Origin: Clostridia bacterium
Lineage (GTDB): Bacteria > Bacillota_A > Clostridia > Oscillospirales > CAG-272
Assembly: GCA_017454075.1 (NCBI GenBank)
Contig: JAFTDQ010000143.1
Location: 1 to 14,598 of the forward strand
Direction of reading: 5' to 3'
Length of the DNA stretch: 14,598 bases
Below are positions 1 to 8,274 of the stretch, piece by piece (the first letter of the stretch is position 1; every line of letters begins with the position of its first letter). The notes beneath the pieces were generated by a model. That model was not told the origin of the DNA. It was given only the letters and a program-made list of their open reading frames with translations, and did no database searches. The position numbers were made by a program, and so were the translations under genes.

Positions 1-29
1 ACACCGGCAGCCGCTTCTGATCCCTTTTG

Positions 30-1784
30 TTATTCGCCCGTTTCGACGGTGTATTTCTCTATGTTTTTCAGGTCTGCCTTGATGAAATCGGCGTATCCGT
101 ATCTCGTGAGCTTCACGCCTTTGAGATTGCTGTCAGAGACCGCCGCGCTCTGAAGCTGTACGAGCGGCATGACGGGCATGTCGTTCATGAGGATGCTCTC
201 CGCCTCGTGGAGGAGCTCCGCGCGCTTTGAAAGATCGCTCTCGGCAAACGCCGCCTCGATCTTTGCCGTGTATTCCGCGTTGTCGTATCCAGAAACGTGC
301 GTCGTCAGGTCGTATGAGTCGGCGGCGACCGTCAGGTCGATCACTCCGCTCGCGAAGTCCTTCGAGAAGGTCGCGAGATTCGCGAACGCGTCGGTCGTGA
401 ACATCATGTAGTCGACGGAGATGACCTGGAAATTGCGGCTTTCGTACGCTTCGTTGAATCTGTCGCTGACGAGGTCATATTCGCGCTCGTCCTTGTATTT
501 GAAGAAATCGAGCTTGTTAAGCGTGACCTTGAAGCCGAGCTGTTCCCATACGGATTTCACGTATTCGGCGACGGCGACGTCCGCCTCGGTGTTGCGAAGC
601 GTTATCTCGATGCTGCCGCCCGAGACGCCGGCTTTCGAGAGCAGGGACTTCGCTTCGCTGAGGTTTGCCTCGGGAGCTATGAGACTGCCGCCCGCCGAGC
701 GGAAGGACGTCTTGCCCCTAAAATTGGTGTTGAACACTCCGTCGGCGATGATACCGCCGGCGGGTTTTGCGAACGTGAGTATCTCGGCTATCCTGTTCCT
801 GTCGATCGCCTTTGAGAGTGCGAGACGGACCTCGGGCTTGTCAAACGGAGCGACCGTGGTGTTGAAAACGTAGGTCATCACCGAGAGAGTGTCGGAGACC
901 GTCGCTTTTGACGCGTATTCGGCGCGCTTTGAAAGCGGGAGCGAGCTGTCGTAAGCGAGCATTCCCGAGGCGAAAAGCGCCTCGGCGCCCTCCGCGCCCT
1001 TCGAGAGGTCGTTCGTGATACGGTACGGGGTGACGTATTTCATCACGCCGTCCTTCTCGACGTTTCTCATGTAGTAGATGTTGCGGTCGATCGTGAGGCG
1101 CTTTTCCTCGTTCGAGTAGCTGCGGATACAGAACGGTCCGTTGCATACGACGACCGAGGAGCTGGAGGACCAGTCCTTAGTCACCTTGTTGACGGCGATC
1201 TCGCGGAGCGGGACGAGCATCGGGCTCGCGAGATATTCGTAGAATTTGTCGTAGTCGGTCGGTCCCTCGAAGGTTATGCGAAGGATCTTGACTCCCGAAT
1301 CCGTGACCCCGAGGTCCTCGATGGAGCACTCGCCCTGATTGCAGGCGCGGGCGTTCTTTATCCCGAAGAGAAGGGAGGCGGCCTCGCCGCGGAACCCGGG
1401 CTCGAGTATCCTCTGCCACGCGTAGATGTAGTCCTGCGCCTGGACGGGCGTGCCGTCGCTCCACGCGGTGTCTTTGAGTCTGATCTCGATGCCGTAATAG
1501 TTGTCGGACGGCTTGTCGAGTATCTTTACCGACTTCGCCTGGGCGTTCACGACCTTGCCGTTTGCGTCGTATTTGAACAGCCCTTCGTAAACGAGGCCGA
1601 GGATCTTCTGCGTTTCGGCGTCAAGATTGCCGTACGCGGGATCGTAGTTCGCAATTTCCTCCGCAAGATAAACGGGGATCGTGGGACCGATATATTCCTC
1701 TTCGCCCGACGATTTGCCGCCGCACCCCGCGAGCGCGGAGATCAGGAAAACCGCCGAAAGGATGATTCCCAATGCTTTTTTCAT
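30..1784 (-). CDS. ABC transporter substrate-binding lipoprotein, family 5 (OppA/DppA-like)
   Basis: Predicted extracytoplasmic solute receptor of a peptide-type ABC importer, 584 residues, normal for SBP_bac_5. Residues 1-20 form a lipoprotein signal (MKK, hydrophobic core, LAGC lipobox) with C21 as the lipidated cysteine. Family signatures are WSDGTPVQAQDYIYAWQRIL (the OppA 'W-S-D/N-G-x-P-V-x-A-x-D' block), the NGPF segment near the middle, and VRLALSKAIDR. The ATG at 1784 is preferred because it gives a compact lipoprotein signal and has AGGAAAGG about 12 bases upstream. An in-frame TTG at 1808 would add 8 residues ahead of the signal. The gene has its own promoter at 1863-1891. The start of the window is only 29 bases past the stop, so permease and ATPase genes are not visible. 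Oligopeptides are the default ligand by family; the true ligand cannot be read from sequence. Confidence 0.9.
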   Translation of the reverse strand: MKKALGIILSAVFLISALAGCGGKSSGEEEYIGPTIPVYLAEEIANYDPAYGNLDAETQKILGLVYEGLFKYDANGKVVNAQAKSVKILDKPSDNYYGIEIRLKDTAWSDGTPVQAQDYIYAWQRILEPGFRGEAASLLFGIKNARACNQGECSIEDLGVTDSGVKILRITFEGPTDYDKFYEYLASPMLVPLREIAVNKVTKDWSSSSSVVVCNGPFCIRSYSNEEKRLTIDRNIYYMRNVEKDGVMKYVTPYRITNDLSKGAEGAEALFASGMLAYDSSLPLSKRAEYASKATVSDTLSVMTYVFNTTVAPFDKPEVRLALSKAIDRNRIAEILTFAKPAGGIIADGVFNTNFRGKTSFRSAGGSLIAPEANLSEAKSLLSKAGVSGGSIEITLRNTEADVAVAEYVKSVWEQLGFKVTLNKLDFFKYKDEREYDLVSDRFNEAYESRNFQVISVDYMMFTTDAFANLATFSKDFASGVIDLTVAADSYDLTTHVSGYDNAEYTAKIEAAFAESDLSKRAELLHEAESILMNDMPVMPLVQLQSAAVSDSNLKGVKLTRYGYADFIKADLKNIEKYTVETGE

Positions 1785-1810
1785 ATCTGTTCCATGCCTT
1801 TCCTGCAATG

Positions 1811-1852
1811 GTTCCGGCGTCCGCCGGACGTAAATCCGCGTTCTGCGGACAC
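1811..1852 (-). other. Two short hairpins in the leader of the substrate-binding protein gene
   Basis: On the minus strand the leader contains TCCGC-AGAAC-GCGGA followed closely by CGTCC-GGC-GGACG, two small GC-rich inverted repeats between the inferred start of transcription and the ribosome binding site. Neither is followed by a T-tract, so they are not intrinsic terminators. They may stabilise the 5' end of the mRNA or may have no function. Confidence 0.4.
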
Positions 1853-1862
1853 TTCAAACGCC

Positions 1863-1891
1863 ATTATAACATAAAACGGCGATTTAATCAA
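1863..1891 (-). promoter_or_regulatory. Sigma-A-type promoter for the substrate-binding protein gene
   Basis: Read on the minus strand: -35 TTGATT (1891-1886), a 17-base spacer, and -10 TATAAT (1868-1863) with the extended TG element (TGTTATAAT). Transcription would start near 1856, giving a leader of about 70 bases. The spacing and perfect -10 make this a strong call. It lies between the rhaM stop and the lipoprotein start and shows the lipoprotein gene can be transcribed apart from rnj-rhaM. Confidence 0.8.
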
Positions 1892-1911
1892 GTACCGCGC
1901 GGGCGCGAAGC

Positions 1912-2235
1912 TCAGTCGAGCTCAAAAACTTTTGTAAGAAGGGGCTGCGCGCCGGTCATGGGATCGGGGTCCATCACCATGACGTCCTTCATGTATTCGT
2001 TCCAGCGGTCGACGACCGGCGATCCCGCCTGTACCGCCGCGGCTTTTTTTATGCCGTCGCGGCACTCGTAATAGCCGAAAAGCTCGTCGCCGACGGTCCA
2101 TATCGTGTAGTTTTCTATCCCCGCCTCTTTAAGGACGGCGACCATATCGGGCCAGATCTCCCTGTGTCTGCGGATATATTCGTCCCTCATTCCGGGGAGC
2201 AGGCGGGCTTTCCATGCGTATTTCTCTGTTTTCAT
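1912..2235 (-). CDS. rhaM: L-rhamnose mutarotase
   Basis: 107-residue protein matching the RhaM (DUF718) family in length and pattern; these enzymes interconvert alpha and beta anomers of L-rhamnose, feeding the isomerase. Visible signatures are DEYIRRHREIWP near the N-terminus, with Y20 and H24 at the expected catalytic positions, the ENYTIW strand, the RWNEYMKDVM block, and a C-terminal LTKVFELD, like the E. coli protein. The start ATG is 9 bases beyond the rnj stop. The GGAGG that probably serves as ribosome binding site lies in the last rnj codons, about 14 bases upstream, so translation may depend on rnj. No other rhamnose gene (isomerase, kinase, aldolase) is present. A related sugar mutarotase role cannot be excluded. 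Confidence 0.9.
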   Translation of the reverse strand: MKTEKYAWKARLLPGMRDEYIRRHREIWPDMVAVLKEAGIENYTIWTVGDELFGYYECRDGIKKAAAVQAGSPVVDRWNEYMKDVMVMDPDPMTGAQPLLTKVFELD

Positions 2236-2244
2236 ATCGGGCTT

Positions 2245-3927
2245 TCAGACCTCCATGATGATCGGCAGCACCATCGGCTTGCGCCCCGTGCTGTTCAGTA
2301 CGTATTTCATGATCGCGCTCTTTGTCTGCGCCTTGATCTCGGTGTGATCCGTCACACCGCTCTCGATGCAGTCGGTTATCGTTTCCCTCGCCACGTCGCG
2401 GATGCCCTCGACGAGCTCCTCGGATTCCTTGACGTAAACGAAGCCGCGGGTTACGACGTCGGGCCCCGACGCTATGAAACGGTCGTCGAAATCGATCGTC
2501 GTGACGACGGCGATGATGCCGTCCTGGGCGAGGTGTTTTCTGTCGCGGAGCACGACGCTCCCGATGTCCCCTATCCCGTATCCGTCGACGAGCACCTTGC
2601 CGGACGGGACGGTGCCGGTGAGCGACGCCCCCGTCGGGGTGATCTCGAGGATCCTTCCGACGTCGGAGATGAAAATGTTCTTTTCGGGTATCCCCATGGC
2701 GAGCGCCAGCCCGCGGTTCGCGCTGAGCTGCCTGTATTCGCCGTGGATCGGCATGAAGTATTTCGGCTTCGTGAGGGCGATCATCAGCTTGATCTCCTCC
2801 TCGCAGGCGTGACCGGACACGTGGACCGACGTGCTGTCGTCGCGGAAGACCGACGCGCCGTTTCTGAGAAGCTCGTTTATGATCTTGCCGATCATCTTCT
2901 CGTTTCCGGGTATCGCGCTTGCCGAGATCACGACGAGGTCGCCGGCGCCGAGCCGGACTTTGTCGTGGGACTGGAACGCCATTCTCGAAAGAGCGGAGAG
3001 CGGCTCGCCCTGCGTACCCGTCGTGATGAGCGTGATCTGGTTCGGGGGATAACGGTTTATGTCGTTCAGATCTATGAGAAGTCCGTCGGGGATCTTCATG
3101 TATTCGAGCCGGAGGGCGGCCGACACAATGTTTATCATGGAACGGCCGGTTATCGCGACCTTGCGGTTGTGTTTTGCCGAGACGTTCATGATCTGCTGAA
3201 CCCTGTGGACGTTCGACGAGAAGGTGGCGACGACTATACGTTTGTCCGAGTTTACCGTGAATATGTTTTCGAGACTTTTGCCGACCGTCTTTTCCGACGG
3301 CGTGTATCCGGGGCGCTCGGCGTTCGTGGATTCGCACATCAGGAGGGTGACGCCCTCTTTTCCGAGCTGACCGAGGCGCGGGATGTCCATGATCTCCCCC
3401 TCGATAGGCGAGAGATCGAGCTTGAAATCCCCGGTGTGGACTATCGTTCCGGCAGCGCATTTTATCGCGAGGGCGCAGGCGTCGGCGATGCTGTGGTTCA
3501 CTCTGATGAACTCGACGGTAAAGTCGCCGGCCGCGATGACGTCGCCGGCCCTGACGACGTTCAGATCCGGCTCGAAGGGTATGTCGTGTTCCTCGAGCTT
3601 GTTTTCAAGTATCCCGATCGTGAGGTTCGTGCCGTAGACCGGCACGTCGATCTTGCGGAGAAGATAGGGCACGCCGCCGATGTGATCCTCATGTCCGTGC
3701 GTGAGGAACACGCCCTTTATCATGTCGCAGTTTTTTTCAAGATAGGTGGTGTCCGCGATGACGAGGTCGATCCCCGGCATCTCCTCGTCCGGGAAGCCGA
3801 GACCGCAGTCCACGACCACGATGCTTTCGCCGTACTCTATGACGGCGAGGTTTTTTCCGATTTCGTTGAGGCCGCCGAGCATGGCGACCTTTATGTTCCC
3901 GACGGGGGAACGTTTTCCTGTTTTCAC
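2245..3927 (-). CDS. rnj: Ribonuclease J
   Basis: 560-residue beta-CASP metallo-beta-lactamase ribonuclease (5'-3' exonuclease plus endonuclease) for mRNA decay and RNA maturation in Bacillota; length is close to B. subtilis RNase J1. Motif I is THGHEDH (H77, H79, D81, H82), with further metal-site candidates H145, D167 in HTGDFKLD and H395 in PIHGEYR. The beta-CASP section includes HVSGH (369-373). The C-terminal domain is complete and ends in LPIIMEV. The start is a GTG at 3927 with AGAGGT nine bases upstream; the first internal ATG would cut into the first beta strand. Co-directional rhaM follows after 9 bases. Upstream there is a terminator-bearing leader (3996-4122), so expression may be set by read-through. 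Confidence 0.96.
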   Translation of the reverse strand: MKTGKRSPVGNIKVAMLGGLNEIGKNLAVIEYGESIVVVDCGLGFPDEEMPGIDLVIADTTYLEKNCDMIKGVFLTHGHEDHIGGVPYLLRKIDVPVYGTNLTIGILENKLEEHDIPFEPDLNVVRAGDVIAAGDFTVEFIRVNHSIADACALAIKCAAGTIVHTGDFKLDLSPIEGEIMDIPRLGQLGKEGVTLLMCESTNAERPGYTPSEKTVGKSLENIFTVNSDKRIVVATFSSNVHRVQQIMNVSAKHNRKVAITGRSMINIVSAALRLEYMKIPDGLLIDLNDINRYPPNQITLITTGTQGEPLSALSRMAFQSHDKVRLGAGDLVVISASAIPGNEKMIGKIINELLRNGASVFRDDSTSVHVSGHACEEEIKLMIALTKPKYFMPIHGEYRQLSANRGLALAMGIPEKNIFISDVGRILEITPTGASLTGTVPSGKVLVDGYGIGDIGSVVLRDRKHLAQDGIIAVVTTIDFDDRFIASGPDVVTRGFVYVKESEELVEGIRDVARETITDCIESGVTDHTEIKAQTKSAIMKYVLNSTGRKPMVLPIIMEV

Positions 3928-3995
3928 TGGTAAATTACCTCTTTTGTCTGATCAATCCAAAGGATCCGGCCGTCATAACACGGGCGCGCATAACG

Positions 3996-4019
3996 AAAAA
4001 AACTCTCACGGGGTGAGAG
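3996..4019 (-). terminator. Intrinsic terminator in the rnj leader
   Basis: On the minus strand CTCTCAC-CCC-GTGAGAG forms a perfect 7-bp stem with a 3-base loop, followed directly by seven T residues (4002-3996). It reads towards rnj and lies 68 bases before the GTG start, with no gene between it and the copA promoter region. It therefore ends either a small RNA or an attenuated rnj leader. Confidence 0.8.
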
Positions 4020-4122
4020 CAAACAAGTTTCCGCCGTAAGACGAGGGGCGATTCGCGCGGGGACGTACAAGCGAAGCGCAGCATTTTATCCGCGTCCTCA
4101 GGACGGCACGGTCACATTTGCT
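3996..4122 (-). ncRNA. Candidate structured leader or small RNA upstream of rnj
   Basis: The minus-strand segment between a TATAAT (4134-4129) and the terminator can be folded by eye into a closed multi-helix RNA. P1 pairs AGCAAA (4122-4117) with TTTGCT (4023-4018). P2 pairs GCCGT (4107-4103) with ACGGC (4037-4033). P3 pairs GGACG (4097-4093) with CGTCC (4065-4061), with a GCG-CTT-CGC hairpin inside. The same GGACG can instead pair with the CGTCC just before it (4105-4101; 3-base loop), which would disrupt P2. The 3' strand of P1 runs two bases into the terminator stem. This layout resembles a switchable leader, but no known riboswitch consensus was recognised. The call rests on manual folding only. 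Confidence 0.4.
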
Positions 4123-4128
4123 GATCAT

Positions 4129-4160
4129 ATTATACACCGCAACTGTGAACCGCGTGTGAA
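4129..4160 (-). promoter_or_regulatory. Possible promoter for the rnj leader
   Basis: A perfect TATAAT lies at 4134-4129 on the minus strand. The only good -35-like hexamer, TTCACA (4160-4155), is 20 bases away, longer than the usual 16-18; at 17 bases spacing the hexamer (ACACGC) is poor. Transcription from here would start around 4122, exactly at the 5' arm of the proposed P1 helix. The -10 is convincing but the -35 is not, so this may need an activator or may be fortuitous. Confidence 0.45.
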
Positions 4161-4217
4161 TTGAACGGAAATAACGGCGGACGCGGAGGTAAAGTTTTTT
4201 TCGCCGGCCGCCCTCGG

Positions 4218-4246
4218 TTGACAAAAAAGTCCCGCGGTGTTAAAAT
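4218..4246 (+). promoter_or_regulatory. Near-consensus promoter of the copA-pepD operon
   Basis: TTGACA (4218-4223), a 17-base spacer and TAAAAT (4241-4246). Transcription would begin near 4253, giving a leader of about 30 bases before the copA ATG at 4282. A strong core promoter with an overlapping inverted repeat fits a gene held off by a repressor and released by metal. Confidence 0.85.
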
Positions 4247-4247
4247 T

Positions 4248-4265
4248 ATACCATATCGGTATGGT
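4248..4265 (+). promoter_or_regulatory. CsoR-like operator (inverted repeat) over the copA start site
   Basis: Two nested inverted repeats are present: ATACC-5-GGTAT (4248-4262) and ACCATA-TCGG-TATGGT (4250-4265). They sit just after the -10, over the expected start of transcription, where a repressor would block initiation. The TACC...GGTATGG pattern resembles operators of the copper-sensing repressor CsoR upstream of copZA-type operons. The position and the 17-base core spacing argue against a CueR/MerR activator site. No regulator gene is in the window, so the protein that binds is inferred. Confidence 0.6.
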
Positions 4266-4281
4266 TTGAGAGGCTTGTTTT

Positions 4282-6744
4282 ATGAAAATTTTCAAGGTAA
4301 CGGGCATGTCCTGCGCCGCCTGCGTGAGTCACGTCGAAAACGCGGCGAAAAAGGTCGGGGGATGCGGCTCGGCGTCGGCTTCGCTCACGACGGGGACGCT
4401 GACGGTCGACGGCGGCGACGACGGGGAGATAATAAAGGCGGTGAAGAGCGCCGGCTACGGCTGCTCGCGCGCGGAAAAGGACTTCGTCCCGGATTTCGAC
4501 AACAAAAAGGAGATCGCCTCTTTCGGGAGGCGGCTCGTTATTTCGCTCATATTCCTGATCCCGCTCATGTATCTCGCGATGGGCGGGATGATCGGGCTGC
4601 CCTCGCCCTTTACCGGGCACGCCGGCGCCTTCGTTCAGGCCGGGCTCGCCCTTTGCGTGATGGCGGTAAACGGCAGATATTTCGTTTCGGGGGTCCGCTC
4701 GCTTTTCAGACTCGCGCCGAATATGGACACTCTCACGGCGCTCGGGAGCGGGATCTCGTTTATATACAGCGCCGTCGTGCTCGCCGCGGCGGTTTCAAAG
4801 GGGGAACATCATCACGACCTTTATTTCGAGGCGGCGGCGATGATACCGACCTTCATCACGACGGGAAAACTTCTCGAAGCGACCGCCCGCCGCCGCACGG
4901 CCGGGGCGCTCAGCGGGCTTGAAAAGCTCATGCCCGGGACGGCGACCGTCCTCGGGGAGGGCGGCGCGGAAAAGACCGTCCCGGCGGCTGAGCTTTCCGT
5001 CGGTATGACGCTCGTTGTCCGTCCCGGTGAAAAGATCGCCGCGGACGGCGAGGTGACCGACGGGCTGACCGCGATCGACGAATCCATGCTCACGGGAGAG
5101 CCGATGCCGGTCCCCAAGGGCCCGGGCGACGGGGTCAGCGCCGGGACGGTGAACGGAAACGGGCTTATCAGGGTCAGGATCACGGGCACCGGGGCGGACA
5201 CGGCGCTGTCTGGGATAATACGGCTCGTGTCTGACGCCTCGGCGTCAAAGGCGCCGGTCGGGCGGCTCGCCGACCGCATCGCCGGAATATTCGTCCCGTC
5301 CGTCATCGGGCTTTCCGTGATCGTCGCCGCCGTCTGGCTTCTTACCGGAGGAGGGATCGGCAGCGCCCTGACCCACGGGATCGCCGTTCTCGTCGTTTCA
5401 TGTCCCTGCGCGCTCGGGCTGGCCACGCCGGTCGCCGTCACCGTCGGATGCGGTACGGGGGCGAAGCGCGGGATTCTCTTCCGCACGGCGGAATCGCTCG
5501 AAAATCTCGGTAAAACCGAAACGCTCGTCACCGACAAGACCGGCACGCTGACAGTCGGGAAGCCCGCCGTGAGCGAGGTCTTCGGCGACGAAAACGTCCT
5601 TTTGCCGGTCGCCTCGGCGCTCGAGCGCGGCTCGGGACACGTCCTCGCAAAGGCCGTCACCGATTACTGCGACGCCCGGGGCGTCGTACCCCCGGCGGCC
5701 GAAGACGTAAACGAGATACCGGGGATGGGCGTGCGCGGCGTCATCGGAGGAAAAGAATATACCGGCGGGAGCCTTTCATTCGCCGCCGGAAAATACGGCA
5801 CGGAGTCGCCGCTTTACAAAAAGGCGGAGGAGTGCGCCTCACGGGGGCTCACCGTCATGCTTTTCGGCGACGAAAACGGTATCGTCGGCGTCATGGCCGC
5901 CGGGGACGCCGTCCGCTCCGACTCGAAAGCGGGGATCGACCGCATGAAACGTCTCGGCGTCGGCACCGTCCTCCTCACGGGGGACAACGGGCCGGCGGCA
6001 GAAGCCGTGGCGGATGAGCTCGGCATCGGACGGGTTATCCCGGGGGTCCTTCCCGGCGGGAAGGCCGAGATCGTGAACGAATGCCGCCGGGACGGCTTTA
6101 CCTGCATGGTCGGAGACGGAATAAACGACGCGCCGGCGCTCGCCTCGGCGGATATCGGGGCGGCGATGGCCGGCGGGACGGACGTCGCGGGGTCTGCCGC
6201 CGACGTGCTGCTTCTGAACAACAGTCTGAACGATCTCGCCTCGGGGATAGCGCTCTCGCGCTTCACGATGAAGATAATCAGAGAAAACTTGATATGGGCT
6301 TTTCTGTATAACGTTATCGGCATCCCCCTCGCCGCCGGAGCTTTTTCGCCGCTCGGTCTCACGCTGAGCCCGATGTTCTGCTCTGCCGCGATGAGCGTTT
6401 CGAGCGTCATAGTGGTGCTCAACGCCCTGCGGATCGGGAGGGCGGACGTCTTCTCCGGCCGGCTCGACAGACCGGAAAGGCGCCGCGCGGCGGGCTGCGC
6501 GACCGTCTCCCTGAGGGTCGACGGGATGATGTGCGGAAACTGCGAGCGGCACGTGAAAGACGCGCTGACGGCCGACCGGCGAGTGAAAAGGGCGGACGCC
6601 TCGCACGAGACGGGGATCGTCACCGTCGAAACAGACGGAAAGATAAAAACGGGAACTTTGTTCGCGATCATTAAAAAAGCGGGCTACAGACCCGTTTCCG
6701 TCCTTTCGGAGGAAAGCGAAAAAAGAAAGGAAAACAGAGAATGA
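4282..6744 (+). CDS. copA: Cu(I)-exporting P-type ATPase with N- and C-terminal heavy-metal-binding domains
   Basis: 820-residue P1B-1 ATPase that pumps Cu(I) out of the cytoplasm. In order: N-terminal HMA domain with GMSCAAC (C11, C14); a membrane bundle; actuator loop TGEP (271-274); the transport-site SCPCALG (C374, P375, C376); phosphorylation motif DKTGT (D418); GDGIND hinge (611-616); YN (676-677) and MSVSS (704-708), both typical of the Cu(I) class; then a second HMA domain with GMMCGNC (C751, C754). The nucleotide-domain His-Pro motif is unusual: H453 is kept but is followed by V454. AGAGG about 9 bases before the ATG is the ribosome binding site. The gene overlaps pepD by 4 bases (ATGA). 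The C-terminal HMA may replace a separate CopZ-type chaperone, none of which is seen. Confidence 0.95.
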   Translation: MKIFKVTGMSCAACVSHVENAAKKVGGCGSASASLTTGTLTVDGGDDGEIIKAVKSAGYGCSRAEKDFVPDFDNKKEIASFGRRLVISLIFLIPLMYLAMGGMIGLPSPFTGHAGAFVQAGLALCVMAVNGRYFVSGVRSLFRLAPNMDTLTALGSGISFIYSAVVLAAAVSKGEHHHDLYFEAAAMIPTFITTGKLLEATARRRTAGALSGLEKLMPGTATVLGEGGAEKTVPAAELSVGMTLVVRPGEKIAADGEVTDGLTAIDESMLTGEPMPVPKGPGDGVSAGTVNGNGLIRVRITGTGADTALSGIIRLVSDASASKAPVGRLADRIAGIFVPSVIGLSVIVAAVWLLTGGGIGSALTHGIAVLVVSCPCALGLATPVAVTVGCGTGAKRGILFRTAESLENLGKTETLVTDKTGTLTVGKPAVSEVFGDENVLLPVASALERGSGHVLAKAVTDYCDARGVVPPAAEDVNEIPGMGVRGVIGGKEYTGGSLSFAAGKYGTESPLYKKAEECASRGLTVMLFGDENGIVGVMAAGDAVRSDSKAGIDRMKRLGVGTVLLTGDNGPAAEAVADELGIGRVIPGVLPGGKAEIVNECRRDGFTCMVGDGINDAPALASADIGAAMAGGTDVAGSAADVLLLNNSLNDLASGIALSRFTMKIIRENLIWAFLYNVIGIPLAAGAFSPLGLTLSPMFCSAAMSVSSVIVVLNALRIGRADVFSGRLDRPERRRAAGCATVSLRVDGMMCGNCERHVKDALTADRRVKRADASHETGIVTVETDGKIKTGTLFAIIKKAGYRPVSVLSEESEKRKENRE

Positions 6745-8204
6745 ATCCCGAAAAACTCACGGAAAAAAATCTGAAAACGGTAAAAGGGCTCGCGCCCGGA
6801 AAAGTGTTCGAATATTTCGCCCGGCTCAGCTCGGTCCCCCACGGGTCGGGCAACACCGGGGATATATCCCGGCTCGTTTCGGATATGGGACGGGAGCTCG
6901 GGCTCGAAACGATCACCGACCGCCTCGGCAACGTGATCATAAAAAAACCGGGCGGCGCCGGACGGGAAGGAGAGCCCGCCGTGATAATCCAGGCGCACCT
7001 CGACATGGTATGCGCGCTCGCCCCGGGATGTGAAAAGGACATGTCAAAGGAAGGCGTCGAGCTTGTTACCGACGGGGCGGAGGTCCGCGCCGCCGGCACC
7101 TCGCTCGGCGGCGACGACTGCATAGGCGCGGCGATCGCGCTGGCGCTGCTCTCCGACGGGGAGCTTTCCGCCCCGCCGCTCGAGGCCGTGTTCACGGTCG
7201 ACGAGGAGACAGGGATGTTCGGTGCGGAGGGGCTCGACTGTTCGCTCCTTGACGGAAAAAGAATGATAAACGTCGATTCGGAGGAGGAGGGAGTGCTCAC
7301 CGCCGGATGCGCCGGCGGGGTGCGCGTCACCCTTGCGCTTCCGCCGCGCGCGGCCGCCGGACCCGGTCCCGGGGAAAAGACGTATGAGCTCACCCTTTCG
7401 GGGCTTAAGGGCGGGCACTCCGGGGTGGAGATAAACCTCGGGCGCGGAAACGCCTCGACGGTCCTTTCCCGGGCGCTTTCAAAATGCCTGCCGGACGGGG
7501 CGAAGCTGGCCTTTTATTCCGGCGGGAAGTTCGACAACGTGATAATGAACGAATGCCGGGCGGCGGTCGTCACGTCCGACGCGGGATTCCCCGAAAGGAT
7601 AAGGCGCGCGGTCTGCGACGAGCTTTTCGCCTGTCCCGCGGAGCGCGGCGCCTCGATTGATATAAAGACCGGTCCCGCCGTGCCCGCCCTGAGCGCGACC
7701 GACACCGGAAAAGCGGTCGGTCTGCTGTCCTCCCTCCCTCAGGGCGTGAGAAAAATGAGCCCGGACATGAAGGGGCTCGTGCAGACCTCGCTGAACGTCG
7801 GCCAGGCGGACGTCTCGGCGGACGGGGCGAGAATATCGCTCTCCGTCCGCTCGTCGGTCAAAGAGGAGAAAGAAGAGCTCGCGGACCTGCTAGGCGCCCT
7901 CGCCGCGGAGCACGGGTTCTCCGCGAGCCGCGCCGGGGACTATCCCGGATGGAGATTCGAGCCGGTCTCGCCGCTCAGGGACGCCTTTGAAAAGACTTAT
8001 CTCGACCTGTACTGCTTTAAGCCGGAGACCGTCGCGATACACGCGGGGCTCGAGTGCGGTTTCTTTGCGGAGAGGATCCCGGGGCTCGACTGCGTCTCCG
8101 TCGGTCCCGACATAAAGGACATCCACACAGCGGGGGAGACCCTCTCCGTGTCATCGACAGACCGGCTTTACCGGCTCATACGGATCGTTCTTTCGGAAAT
8201 ATGA
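6741..8204 (+). CDS. pepD: Beta-Ala-His / aminoacyl-histidine dipeptidase (M20 family)
   Basis: 487 residues, the usual PepD length; a cytosolic zinc dipeptidase that splits Xaa-His and related dipeptides. Metal and catalytic residues are visible: QAHLDMV (H86, D88), LGGDDCIG (bridging D125), [12 protein letters not shown] (D154, E155, E156), INVDSEEEG (D179) and DIHTAGE near the C-terminus (H462). The bridging-Asp motif is more often LGADNGIG, so the D-C after D125 is a mild deviation. The inserted lid/dimerisation part lies about 200-390. Translation is coupled to copA by the ATGA overlap, so it should share the copper-regulated promoter. Exact substrate range is not readable from sequence. 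Confidence 0.92.
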   Translation: MNPEKLTEKNLKTVKGLAPGKVFEYFARLSSVPHGSGNTGDISRLVSDMGRELGLETITDRLGNVIIKKPGGAGREGEPAVIIQAHLDMVCALAPGCEKDMSKEGVELVTDGAEVRAAGTSLGGDDCIGAAIALALLSDGELSAPPLEAVFTVDEETGMFGAEGLDCSLLDGKRMINVDSEEEGVLTAGCAGGVRVTLALPPRAAAGPGPGEKTYELTLSGLKGGHSGVEINLGRGNASTVLSRALSKCLPDGAKLAFYSGGKFDNVIMNECRAAVVTSDAGFPERIRRAVCDELFACPAERGASIDIKTGPAVPALSATDTGKAVGLLSSLPQGVRKMSPDMKGLVQTSLNVGQADVSADGARISLSVRSSVKEEKEELADLLGALAAEHGFSASRAGDYPGWRFEPVSPLRDAFEKTYLDLYCFKPETVAIHAGLECGFFAERIPGLDCVSVGPDIKDIHTAGETLSVSSTDRLYRLIRIVLSEI

Positions 8205-8206
8205 CC

Positions 8207-8227
8207 TTTTTCCGGGTCCCGGAAAAA
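8207..8227 (+). terminator. Inverted repeat just after pepD, possible terminator
   Basis: TTTTTCCGG-GTC-CCGGAAAAA is a 9-bp perfect inverted repeat starting 3 bases after the pepD stop, in the right place to end the copA-pepD transcript. The tract after the stem is AA then TTTT rather than a long T-run, so termination efficiency is uncertain. Confidence 0.5.
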
Positions 8228-8274
8228 AATTTTCCCGTTTTTCGGCTGTTCTTCACCGGCTGTTCACAACATTG

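Noticed and set aside
2129..3460. Long minus-strand frame overlapping rnj in another phase
   Set aside because: Composition is extreme in Arg, His, Gly and Asp, with no recognisable motif; it is an out-of-frame shadow of rnj.
2164..3933. Very long open frame on the plus strand opposite rnj
   Set aside because: It is a mirror of the high-GC rnj coding sequence: rich in Asp, Arg, His and Val with no domain pattern or signal. RNase J on the minus strand has all its catalytic motifs.
4085..4107. Resemblance to the 3' conserved part of a TPP riboswitch in the rnj leader (CCTGA...GGATAA)
   Set aside because: The upstream CTGAGA element and proper spacing are missing, and rnj has no link to thiamine. 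I treat it as coincidence.
3996..4122. T-box leader upstream of rnj
   Set aside because: No GGGTGGNACCGCG-type T-box sequence is present and the downstream gene is not an amino-acid-related gene.
4006..4224. Short minus-strand open frame (about 72 residues) between rnj and copA
   Set aside because: It has no ribosome binding site, ends within the terminator hairpin and spans the inferred promoter. It is better explained as leader RNA plus intergenic DNA.
4224..4240. CueR/MerR-type operator in the copA promoter
   Set aside because: MerR-type sites need a long (19-20 base) spacer with a dyad between -35 and -10. Here the spacer is 17 and the dyad is downstream of the -10.
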